A stretch of 64,000 bases of DNA, from the IMG/VR virus record IMGVR_UViG_3300009431_000002, positions 1 through 64,000 of that record; one strand, 5' to 3'. How positions within the stretch are numbered: position 1 is the first letter of the stretch; the number at the start of each line of letters is the position of its first letter. This DNA is from a virus. Positions 22,967 to 29,015 of this stretch are shown here, piece after piece. The position numbers and the translations under genes were made by a program. The notes beneath the pieces were generated by a model. The model made no database searches and was not told the origin of the DNA. It saw nothing but the letters and a program-made list of their open reading frames with translations.

Positions 22967-23202
22967 TCACCTGGGACGCCAAGGCTGTCGTAATCTGGTG
23001 CGGTACGTGTACGGCTCATGGCCGGACACTACGGCTCGAAGTCGAACCGTCAACCCTGGTCGTGGCCGATACCGTCTGGTACTGGCGAGTCCGCGACGAG
23101 GAGGGCGCTGTCCAGAAGAACGGGACGCGGCACTCCGCTCTGCAGGCCAAGGCATCCTGTACCCGAGCGGCTAACAAGTACGCCAAGGCGCCGCGGCCGT
23201 GA
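22963..23202 (+). CDS. Small beta-type protein (79 aa)
   Basis: The 79-residue product begins with AVVIWCGTCTAHGRTL, a Cys pair within predicted strands, then VWYWRVRDEEGAV and a basic C-terminus. It overlaps both neighbours by four bases. Family not recognised. Confidence 0.6.
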   Translation: MITWDAKAVVIWCGTCTAHGRTLRLEVEPSTLVVADTVWYWRVRDEEGAVQKNGTRHSALQAKASCTRAANKYAKAPRP

Positions 23203-23300
23203 GTGTCCTTGACCAACTCTCTGCCGTCTCGTGCATCGCAGTGGCACTGCTGCTCATCCCCTGTGTCGCGCACCTCATCACTGAAAGGAAAGACCGTTGA
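23199..23300 (+). CDS. 33-residue single-pass membrane peptide
   Basis: GTG 23199 overlaps the previous stop (GTGA), and the stop overlaps the next TTG start (TTGA), so the frame closes an otherwise unexplained gap exactly. The product has a hydrophobic core (CIAVALLLIPCVAHLI) followed by ERKDR, the shape of a small membrane protein. Confidence 0.55.
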   Translation: MSVLDQLSAVSCIAVALLLIPCVAHLITERKDR

Positions 23301-23830
23301 TCACCTACGAAGACCTGATCCGTCCGCTCAAGGAGGGCGGGCACTACGAAGTGTCCCCCCAGACCATCTACAGCTTCCTGACGCTCGTCAAGAAGGGCGA
23401 CCGGGCGTTGCTCTACCAGGGCCACATGTTCGACAGCAGCCAGATGGGCAAGACGGCCCTGACCGTAGCTGGCCCCGGCCGTACCATCGACGACCCCGAC
23501 AACCCGCCCAAGCGTATCGGCAACGCGCCGTCCAACTTCAAGGAGCTGGAGGGTGAGGTGGACATCCCCAGCCTCCGCGCGGGCATCAAGGACTTCGACC
23601 CCATCTCACGCGAGAAGTGCGTCGCCGCGGCCGAGAAGTACCTCGGAGACGGGCAGCACGGCGAGCTGCTGTGGGAGACCTACCTCTGCACCATCACCAA
23701 TTCGGGCTACCAGGCAAGCGTGAAGGGTGAGATGACCCCGCTCAAGGAGCTGGGCCTCGTCTCGTACCGAGCGAAGTACCCGGCTGGGTGGACGCTCACC
23801 AGCAAGGCCTGGAAGATCCTGGAGGCGTGA
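23297..23830 (+). CDS. Unknown protein (177 aa)
   Basis: The TTG start at 23297 is chosen from the TTGA overlap with the preceding frame; GAAAGGAAAG precedes it. The product is alpha/beta with a basic middle and a C-terminal segment (MTPLKELGLVSYRAKYPAGW) that resembles a small winged-helix unit. No catalytic motif. The next ATG overlaps its stop. Confidence 0.65.
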   Translation: MITYEDLIRPLKEGGHYEVSPQTIYSFLTLVKKGDRALLYQGHMFDSSQMGKTALTVAGPGRTIDDPDNPPKRIGNAPSNFKELEGEVDIPSLRAGIKDFDPISREKCVAAAEKYLGDGQHGELLWETYLCTITNSGYQASVKGEMTPLKELGLVSYRAKYPAGWTLTSKAWKILEA

Positions 23831-24012
23831 TGTCCGACGCACAACGCATCGAACAGCTGGAGGAGCAGGTCGCGCGTGTCCGCCTGATGTGCAAGACCCT
23901 GCTGGAGGAGATCGAGGAGAACCCGGTCGCCCAGGTCGGCAACGCGGCCATGGGCATCCGAACCGCTGTACGGGCGATCAACCACGCCCTGGGCGAGACG
24001 GAGGAGCCGTGA
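23830..24012 (+). CDS. Small coiled-coil protein (60 aa)
   Basis: ATG 23830 overlaps the preceding stop. The product is a heptad-type helix (AQRIEQLEEQVARVRLMCK) followed by a short Ala-rich helix. It overlaps the next GTG. Function unknown. Confidence 0.6.
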   Translation: MSDAQRIEQLEEQVARVRLMCKTLLEEIEENPVAQVGNAAMGIRTAVRAINHALGETEEP

Positions 24013-24245
24013 GCCGCATCTCCTGCGGCGTCCCCATCTACAAGCCCAACGATGAGTGCCTCTGGTACTACTGGCTCGACGGCAAGCAGGGCTACTACAG
24101 CGGCTGGCTGTGGGCACGTACCCGCATCGGCGCCCGGCGCAAGATCAAGAAGAAGCACCCCAACAACAGCATCGACTCGGTGCTGCACCAAGACCAGTAC
24201 CACGGTCGCAGTCAGCACTGCCCGTTGGACAGAGGAGGACCATGA
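24009..24245 (+). CDS. Small basic aromatic protein (78 aa)
   Basis: GTG 24009 overlaps the previous stop (GTGA). The product has WYYWLDGKQGYYSGWLWART followed by RRKIKKKH, aromatic then basic, which may bind nucleic acid. The next gene starts four bases before its end. Confidence 0.58.
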   Translation: MSRISCGVPIYKPNDECLWYYWLDGKQGYYSGWLWARTRIGARRKIKKKHPNNSIDSVLHQDQYHGRSQHCPLDRGGP

Positions 24246-24715
24246 GCAAGTTCGACATCGACTTCGAGACTACCCGAGACGGCACGCGGTGCTGGGGCGT
24301 CATCTACAGGGATGGCGAAGAGGTCTGGAGGGACAGGCCCTGGCCTGCCGACGGCAGCGCCCAGCAGGCGGGCTACGAGAAGCTGAAGAAGCTACGAAAG
24401 GCGGAAGCGGTACTGGATGACGCTTCCCAGGAGGCCCCCAAGTCAGCCAACACGGTCTGCCGTGTTGAGTTTCGGCTCTACTACGACGTCCCAGAGCACC
24501 TCGTCAAACGCGCTGGGGACACCATCATCAGCGCCATCGAGTGCATGGTCGCGGACCACGATGTGGTTCCAGAGGTCCGCACACTTCGGGCCGACGAGGT
24601 GGACCAAGACCTAGTGGACTACGCCCTGGGCTTCCTGGACGAAGGCTGCCCCACCTGTGGCGGCAGCCTGGACGACGGCATCTGCATGAGCGGGTGCGAC
24701 AACCTCCTCCCCTGA
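24242..24715 (+). CDS. Unknown protein with C-terminal zinc-ribbon-like Cys set
   Basis: The 157-residue product has an alpha/beta body and ends with CPTCGGSLDDGICMSGC (about residues 136-152), a C-x-x-C plus C-x3-C arrangement suited to one zinc ion. GAGGAGG precedes ATG 24242. It is the last gene of the 18.8-24.7 kb operon; tRNA region 2 follows on the opposite strand after 44 bases. Confidence 0.65.
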   Translation: MSKFDIDFETTRDGTRCWGVIYRDGEEVWRDRPWPADGSAQQAGYEKLKKLRKAEAVLDDASQEAPKSANTVCRVEFRLYYDVPEHLVKRAGDTIISAIECMVADHDVVPEVRTLRADEVDQDLVDYALGFLDEGCPTCGGSLDDGICMSGCDNLLP

Positions 24716-24759
24716 CAGGAGGCCCGCGTTCTGCAGTGCCTTCTTTCTTAGATCAAAGT

Positions 24760-24848
24760 TGGCGGAGAGGGGGAGAATCGAACTCCCGGCCCTGTCGGGT
24801 CAACGCCTTAGCAGGACGCGGTAGGGCACCAACGCCTACAGCCCCTCC
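24760..24848 (-). tRNA. tRNA-Ser(GCT)
   Basis: Class II: acceptor GGAGGGG/CCTCTCC, anticodon loop CTGCTAA, long variable arm, discriminator G, CCA encoded. It reads AGC. Confidence 0.9.
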
Positions 24849-24881
24849 TTGCCGCTCGAGCACGCACCCAGAATCACAGAA

Positions 24882-24923
24882 GCTCCGAACATACCGGCCC
24901 TTTGTTCGGAGCTACTCCGAACA
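24882..24923. repeat. Hairpin with triple TCCGAACA repeat between tRNA-Ser genes
   Basis: GCTCCGAACA (24882) and TGTTCGGAGC (24903) form a 10 bp stem with an 11-base loop; TCCGAACA recurs at 24916. It lies between two tRNA-Ser genes, with no gene in 24849-24926. It could be a processing structure or a protein site. Confidence 0.45.
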
Positions 24924-24926
24924 TTG

Positions 24927-25012
24927 TGGCGGATGGAGAGCGGATCGAACGCTCGCTGGTGTCCCAGGCCTCGACTTTCCAAGCCGGCACCTTGCCACTC
25001 GGTCACCCATCC
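24927..25012 (-). tRNA. tRNA-Ser(GGA)
   Basis: Class II: acceptor GGATGGG/TCCATCC, anticodon loop TTGGAAA, discriminator G, CCA encoded. It reads TCC. The stop codon of the 25003-25413 gene lies in its acceptor region. Confidence 0.9.
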
Positions 25013-25413
25013 GTGTTGGAGGAGGGTGGGGGATTCGAACCCCCGCACCCAGGGTCACTGGACTCGCCGGATTTCCGGACCTTGACCCCCCTTTTGCGCA
25101 GCTCTGCGCGCCAGGTGCTGTCGCCTAGTGCATCACCTGTGGCGAGGCAGTTGCCCAGGACAGGTACCCGGCAGTGTGCCCTACCGGCAACCCAGTCCTC
25201 CCCCACGTATTCATGGATGCCCCCATCTTGGTCGACGGCGACCATACGGTCGGGAGGAAGGTCGAGTACACGTGACACCTGCGTCCAGACGTCGTCGATG
25301 ACATCGGGGCTGTGCCTAGACCGCGTAGCATGCCAAGGGACCGTGGGAAGTGCCCCAGCGAAACAGGTCCGCACGATCACAATGGCGTCCTCGTTGGCGC
25401 CGTGCTCACACAT
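25003..25413 (-). CDS. Unknown protein whose end runs into tRNA sequence
   Basis: From ATG 25413 the 136-residue product has an alpha/beta body up to about residue 105, then a low-complexity tail (PGCGGSNPPPSSNTDG) encoded by a tRNA-Ser 3' fragment and the first bases of the intact tRNA-Ser(GGA). The original stop seems lost or displaced by the junction. It lies downstream of an HNH endonuclease gene, suggesting one inserted cassette. Function unknown. Confidence 0.6.
   Translation of the reverse strand: MCEHGANEDAIVIVRTCFAGALPTVPWHATRSRHSPDVIDDVWTQVSRVLDLPPDRMVAVDQDGGIHEYVGEDWVAGRAHCRVPVLGNCLATGDALGDSTWRAELRKRGVKVRKSGESSDPGCGGSNPPPSSNTDG
25017..25085 (-). pseudogene. 3' part of a tRNA-Ser
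   Basis: The minus strand reads GGAAATCCGG (anticodon onwards as in a tRNA-Ser(GGA)), a long variable arm with CCAG/CTGG, T arm GGGGG/CCCCC, acceptor 3' strand ACCCTCC-T-CCA. No D arm or 5' acceptor is present. The break falls at the anticodon loop. It differs in sequence from the intact tRNA-Ser(GGA) next to it. Confidence 0.65.
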
Positions 25414-25876
25414 CGTTTTTCTTCTCCAGTCCGTAGTGCTCCTCGGCGTGGCAGTTGGGGCACAGCAGCTCCAGGTTCTCTGGGTCGTCCGTGCCCCCGT
25501 CAGCGCGGTGCACCTTGTGGTGCACAATCAGGATTTCCGGCAGTCGGTTATACGGGCACCGCTCACACTGCTCTCCACGGAGCTCCCCGAGCATCTTCCG
25601 GAGACGCTTCTTGCGCGCCATGTGGCTATTAGGTTGTCCCTGCCCATATTTGATGCCTGTCCTTTTCTTGTTCGAGCAGGCCTTGCTGCAGGTGATCCTG
25701 CGGCTGTTACCGGCCAGAAACTCGTCGCCGCACACCGGACAGGTCTTCGGCTTCCTGCACCACTTCCCATAGCAGGCCTTGCTGCAGAAGACCTTTCCGC
25801 TCTTCGAGTTCAGATCGCGCTTCCTCCGGTAGACGGGCTTCTCGCAGACAGCACACTCGGCATTGGGTTTGTGCAT
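25406..25876 (-). CDS. HNH homing-type endonuclease with zinc fingers
   Basis: The 156-residue protein starts with several C-x-x-C or C-x3-C knuckles (about residues 8-67; for example CPVCGDEF, TCSKACSNK), a basic linker, another Cys pair (CERC, 104-107) and an HNH motif: VHHKVHRADGG (118-128), PENLELLCPNCH (132-143). Free-standing HNH nucleases are common mobile elements in phages. It lies in tRNA region 2, next to a partial tRNA-Ser. ATG 25876 is the only good start. Confidence 0.88.
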   Translation of the reverse strand: MHKPNAECAVCEKPVYRRKRDLNSKSGKVFCSKACYGKWCRKPKTCPVCGDEFLAGNSRRITCSKACSNKKRTGIKYGQGQPNSHMARKKRLRKMLGELRGEQCERCPYNRLPEILIVHHKVHRADGGTDDPENLELLCPNCHAEEHYGLEKKNDV

Positions 25877-25909
25877 GATATGAAATCATAGCACACCCAA
25901 TACCAGAAG

Positions 25910-25995
25910 TGGCGGGCAGGGTGGGAGTCGAACCCACGGAGCTTTCGCCCACTGGTTTTCGAGACCAGCACCATAAGCCACTCGGACACCTGCCC
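25910..25995 (-). tRNA. tRNA-Ser(CGA)
   Basis: Class II: acceptor GGGCAGG/CCTGCCC, anticodon stem CTGGT/ACCAG with loop CTCGAAA, CCA encoded. It reads TCG. Confidence 0.92.
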
Positions 25996-26193
25996 TCACT
26001 TCTGCTTGGGCGGGTCGGCCTTCTCTCGTGCCTTACCAGACTCGGCCAACCCTCCCAGTCGCTCGATCCGCAGACCGTAGTGGTGGGTTGACTCACCTGG
26101 CTTCAGCGCCGCCATCTTCATGCCGAGCCCGGGCTCGTTCCATGGCGCGTCGGCCAGCACCTCCGCATGCTTCTCTCGTCTGTCCTCGGCCAT
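25996..26193 (-). CDS. Small basic protein between tRNA genes (65 aa)
   Basis: ATG 26193 is chosen because GGAGG lies five bases upstream. The product is polar and basic (AEDRREKHAEVL, then a Lys-rich end), and its stop abuts tRNA-Ser(CGA). Longer starts at 26238 and 26280 lack ribosome sites. Not recognised. Confidence 0.5.
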   Translation of the reverse strand: MAEDRREKHAEVLADAPWNEPGLGMKMAALKPGESTHHYGLRIERLGGLAESGKAREKADPPKQK

Positions 26194-26242
26194 CTGGGCC
26201 TCCGTTTTGCAACCCAACGTCCTTGACAGGACGGGCATCTTG

Positions 26243-26330
26243 TGGTGGGCCGGGGAGGGATCGAACCTCCAGGGTCGCAATGACTCCGGGTCTACAGTCC
26301 GGCGCGCTTCCAGTTACGCTCTACCGACCC
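26243..26330 (-). tRNA. tRNA-Tyr(GTA)
   Basis: Class II as in bacteria: acceptor GGGTCGG/CCGGCCC, anticodon loop CTGTAGA with an A-C mismatch at the stem end, long variable arm, CCA encoded. It reads TAC. Confidence 0.88.
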
Positions 26331-26346
26331 ACGTGTATTCAGTTGT

Positions 26347-26422
26347 TGGCGGAGACGACGGGGCTCGAACCCGCTACCTCCCGGGCGACAGCCGGGCGTC
26401 CTTCCACCAGGACCTCGTCTCC
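26347..26422 (-). tRNA. tRNA-Asp(GTC)
   Basis: Acceptor GGAGACG/CGTCTCC, anticodon stem CCCGG/CCGGG with loop CTGTCGC, CCA encoded. The D arm (GTCC/GGAC) is atypical but paired. It reads GAC. Confidence 0.92.
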
Positions 26423-26425
26423 GCA

Positions 26426-26501
26426 TGGTGGATCGGGCTGGAGTTGAACCAGCGGCACCGAGATTTTCAGTCCCGTGCTCTACCTGCTGAGCTACCGATC
26501 C
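26426..26501 (-). tRNA. tRNA-Phe(GAA)
   Basis: Acceptor GGATCGG/CCGATCC, anticodon loop CTGAAAA, CCA encoded. It reads TTC. Confidence 0.93.
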
Positions 26502-26504
26502 ACA

Positions 26505-26580
26505 TGGAGCAGGCATCCGGACTCGAACCGGAGATGACCGGAGCTGCAATCCGGCGCCTTACCAACTTGGCTATGCCCGC
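26505..26580 (-). tRNA. tRNA-Cys(GCA)
   Basis: Acceptor GCGGGCA/TGCCTGC, anticodon loop TTGCAGC, discriminator T as usual for Cys, CCA encoded. It reads TGC. It is the promoter-proximal tRNA of array 2. Confidence 0.93.
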
Positions 26581-26660
26581 TCAAACCTCTGCTCTCCCAT
26601 CCTGCGCCCCTTCGGGGCCAGGACAGGTCACGGAGAGACGCAGACGCAGTTATGCGGAGT
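26581..26660 (-). ncRNA. Conserved hairpin leader before tRNA array 2
   Basis: The hairpin at 26592-26637 has CTCTCC/GGAGAG, then TCCTG/CAGGA and GCCCC/GGGGC near the tip. It is built like the leader hairpin before array 1 (14963-15008) with compensating base changes, and both are followed directly by the first tRNA. A role in tRNA processing or transcript protection is inference. Confidence 0.5.
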
Positions 26661-26718
26661 CGCTATCGAAGCAATAGGAAGACGATGACAGGAGGGGTGC
26701 AGCGGTGTGCATGGGGCG

Positions 26719-26747
26719 ACCGTACCTCAGCCTGTCGAGGAGGTCAA
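26719..26747 (-). promoter_or_regulatory. Sigma70-like promoter of tRNA array 2
   Basis: Minus strand TTGACC (26747-26742), 17 bases, TACGGT (26724-26719). The -35 overlaps the end of the 26744-27001 gene. Start near 26712 would give a leader of about 130 bases. Confidence 0.6.
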
Positions 26748-27001
26748 CGACGAAAGAGCGTCTCCAGTGCGCGGCGGACCAGCTCCCAGACGGGATAGGA
26801 CTCCCGCGGGTAGTCGAGTACCTCACACTCCCGCTGGACGCGGTCAGTGGTCCCGCGCCGCATCAGGCTCACGTCGTAGTTCCCGCGACGGGGGTGGTCG
26901 GGGTGGACACCGAAGCCCTGATTGGCGAGGGTCATGCGGCCGATCTCACGCTTCCGCCGCTCGCTCCCGCCAGGCCACAGCTCGATGCGGACTACGATCA
27001 C
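26744..27001 (-). CDS. Small conserved phage protein (85 aa)
   Basis: The text MIVVRIELWPGGSERRKREI, then GNYDVSLMRRG and a C-terminal helix (YPVWELVRRALETL), matches a short protein seen in many phages and their hosts, of unknown role. The fold is probably ferredoxin-like. It overlaps the 26998-27210 gene by four bases. Confidence 0.8.
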   Translation of the reverse strand: MIVVRIELWPGGSERRKREIGRMTLANQGFGVHPDHPRRGNYDVSLMRRGTTDRVQRECEVLDYPRESYPVWELVRRALETLFRR

Positions 27002-27210
27002 TCTTCGGCTCCCTCGACGGGGTTGGGGATCTGGAAGTTGAGCTTGCCCATGATGTAGGTCCGGACGCAGGACTTCTCGAAGTTGGTCATGGGGTCGTCG
27101 CCGTGGCGCTGCATGAACGAGTCGAGCGCCTCGATCTCCTCCTCCACCAGCTTGATGGCCTCCGCCTCGGCGGTTGGTACGGTTCCGTCTTCCTTGCAGA
27201 TTCGCAGCAT
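26998..27210 (-). CDS. Small acidic helical protein (70 aa)
   Basis: A Glu-rich 70-residue protein (AEAIKLVEEEIEALDSFMQRH) ending IPNPVEGAEE, likely helical. GGAGAA precedes ATG 27210, and a sigma70-like promoter lies at 27232-27260. Coupled to the 26744-27001 gene. Not recognised. Confidence 0.68.
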   Translation of the reverse strand: MLRICKEDGTVPTAEAEAIKLVEEEIEALDSFMQRHGDDPMTNFEKSCVRTYIMGKLNFQIPNPVEGAEE

Positions 27211-27231
27211 GTCAGTTCTCCTCTGGGCCTC

Positions 27232-27260
27232 AGTGTCCCAAGGCGGCAGAATCCCGTCAA
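27232..27260 (-). promoter_or_regulatory. Sigma70-like promoter, divergent from DUF932 operon
   Basis: Minus strand TTGACG (27260-27255), 17 bases, GACACT (27237-27232), 22 bases before ATG 27210. It diverges from the GTCATAAGAG box at 27265. Confidence 0.45.
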
Positions 27261-27264
27261 CACC

Positions 27265-27274
27265 GTCATAAGAG
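27265..27274 (+). promoter_or_regulatory. GGNAYAAGGG-type promoter box
   Basis: GTCATAAGAG lies 28 bases before GTG 27303, with AAAAGGAGG as ribosome site. It would drive the 27.3-39.1 kb replication operon. Confidence 0.5.
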
Positions 27275-27302
27275 CCGTAGCTATAGCGAAAAGGAGGTAG
27301 CC

Positions 27303-28283
27303 GTGAACGTACCTTGGACCAAAGTCCTGGCCGAGGTGGACACCGACGAGGCGTCGGTAGCCATCGAGAGGGCCCGCCTGGACTGGGAAACCAGTCTCCA
27401 CTCCATGACCATCGAGGTCACCGACGACGAGGGCACCATCGTGCCCACGACCGTCGACGACCACAGCTGTGTGGTCCGCCTCGACAACCAGCTCCAGCTC
27501 GGCGTCGTCGGGTCGTCCTACAAGGACATCCAGAACGACCGCGCCTTCGAGATCTTCGAGTCCATCGCCCGCGAGGGCGACCTCAAGTTCACCCACGCCG
27601 GCGAGCTCGCCGGCGGCCGCATCATCATGGCCGTCGTCGACCTCGGCCGCACCATCGAGCTCGGCGATGACGACATCATCTTCGGCCACATCTGCATGTT
27701 CACCAGCCACAACGGGTCCCGGGCTCTCGGCGCCATGCTGATGGCCACCACCTCCGAGGGGAACGCTGCGCTCAACGTCAAGGTCCTCGGCAAGCGCTCC
27801 GGCATCAAGATCCGCCACACCGGCGATGTCAAGCAGAAGGTCAAGCAGGCCTCCAAGATCATCGACACCCTGATCGCCGCCTTCGAGAGCTACGAGGAGA
27901 AGGTCGTCCGGCCTCTCATCGGCTGCGAGCTGTCCTTCCGCGAGACCAAGGAGGTCCTGCTGGAGCTCGTCCCCGACCCGAAGCGTGAGGGCGCCTCGAA
28001 CTCCAAGGCCGCCAAGCGCCGGGACAAGATCCGGGAGCTGTTCGAGATCGGCCCCGGGGCCCACCTCCCGTCCCGCGAGAGCACGGCCTGGGGCCTGCTG
28101 TGCGCCGTGAGCCAGTACTACGCGGCCGAGTGCCACACCCGCGGCGTCGAGGACGACGACGAGGTCGGCAAGCAGACGAACCGGATGAAGGCCGTGTGGT
28201 TCGGATCCGGCGGGCAGTCGACGCTGAAGACGGCCTCGATTCTGCTGGACCTCATCAAGCGGAAGCGGGAGGCTCAGGCCTGA
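27303..28283 (+). CDS. DUF932 phage/plasmid-like protein
   Basis: The GTG start is fixed by AAAAGGAGG seven bases upstream. The 326-residue protein has features of DUF932 (TIGR03299-type) proteins common in phages and plasmids: an alpha/beta N-terminal region with VVRLDNQLQLGVVGSSYKDI (about residues 58-77), FTSHNGSRAL (about 138-147) and a C-terminal section with ESTAWGLLCAVSQYYAAE (about 260-277). Function of the family is not settled; DNA-related roles are suspected. It heads the replication operon. Confidence 0.85.
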   Translation: MNVPWTKVLAEVDTDEASVAIERARLDWETSLHSMTIEVTDDEGTIVPTTVDDHSCVVRLDNQLQLGVVGSSYKDIQNDRAFEIFESIAREGDLKFTHAGELAGGRIIMAVVDLGRTIELGDDDIIFGHICMFTSHNGSRALGAMLMATTSEGNAALNVKVLGKRSGIKIRHTGDVKQKVKQASKIIDTLIAAFESYEEKVVRPLIGCELSFRETKEVLLELVPDPKREGASNSKAAKRRDKIRELFEIGPGAHLPSRESTAWGLLCAVSQYYAAECHTRGVEDDDEVGKQTNRMKAVWFGSGGQSTLKTASILLDLIKRKREAQA

Positions 28284-28582
28284 TGCCGGGGTTCTGGGAG
28301 AGCTTCGAGGGCCGGGCCTTCGTCTCTCAACTGCAGGCGGTCTTCCCGTCGGTGACCCGCATCGGGATGCACGTCAAACAGGTCGCAGACGAACTGAAGC
28401 GCCGCAACGACGAGTCCCAAAAGACACGACAGGTGCTTCAGCAGCTGACGCAGCAACTGCAGGACGAGGACACGGTCCGAGAGGGCAGTGGGGTCCACGT
28501 CCTGATCATACACGTGGAGGACCGAGATGGTGTACCCGCAGTTCGTGGTCCTGGAGATGGGTCGGGGGGACGCCGTGGATGA
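28283..28582 (+). CDS. Small helical protein (99 aa)
   Basis: ATG 28283 overlaps the previous stop (TGATG). The first 70 residues form a helical segment (DELKRRNDESQKTRQVLQQL), while the last 30 are low-complexity and overlap the next gene by 56 bases. Function unknown; only the first part looks conserved in style. Confidence 0.55.
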   Translation: MPGFWESFEGRAFVSQLQAVFPSVTRIGMHVKQVADELKRRNDESQKTRQVLQQLTQQLQDEDTVREGSGVHVLIIHVEDRDGVPAVRGPGDGSGGRRG

Positions 28583-29015
28583 GACGAAGATGCCCCCGCC
28601 CGGCGGCTGGTCCGAGCGCAGGGACGCCAAGCTCAAGGAGGTCGAGGCCGAGAAGGTCCGGCAGTCGAAGCTCAAGCACATCCCCCTGGAGGGGTGGATC
28701 TTCGGCTGGCGGCGCCCGACGCCCAAGCCCTTCGAGTACATGGGCTGCTGCGTCGTGCTCGAGCCCGAGTTCGTCAACGTCCTGGTCGAGAACTCCGAGG
28801 AGGTCACCTACGCCGAGATGCTCAAGCACTGCGACCTCGTCATCTTCGCCCAGGTCTTCGACTACGTCCGGAGCCAGCGGGAGGGCCATGGCGGGACGCT
28901 CAAGGACGACCGCGCCGTGTCCTTCCACCGCGCCGAGATCCCGTCCACGGGCGAGGTCTACTACTACGTCGACCACTCGCGCATCGAGTGGGTCTACAAG
29001 AAGAGGGCCGCGTGA
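28527..29015 (+). CDS. Unknown protein (162 aa)
   Basis: ATG 28527 has GGAGG seven bases upstream. The acidic/basic mixed N-terminus leads into a beta-type C-terminal region with EPEFVNVLVENSEE and VYYYVDHSRIEWVYK. The stop overlaps the GTG of the helicase gene (GTGA), indicating coupling. Not recognised. Confidence 0.68.
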   Translation: MVYPQFVVLEMGRGDAVDETKMPPPGGWSERRDAKLKEVEAEKVRQSKLKHIPLEGWIFGWRRPTPKPFEYMGCCVVLEPEFVNVLVENSEEVTYAEMLKHCDLVIFAQVFDYVRSQREGHGGTLKDDRAVSFHRAEIPSTGEVYYYVDHSRIEWVYKKRAA

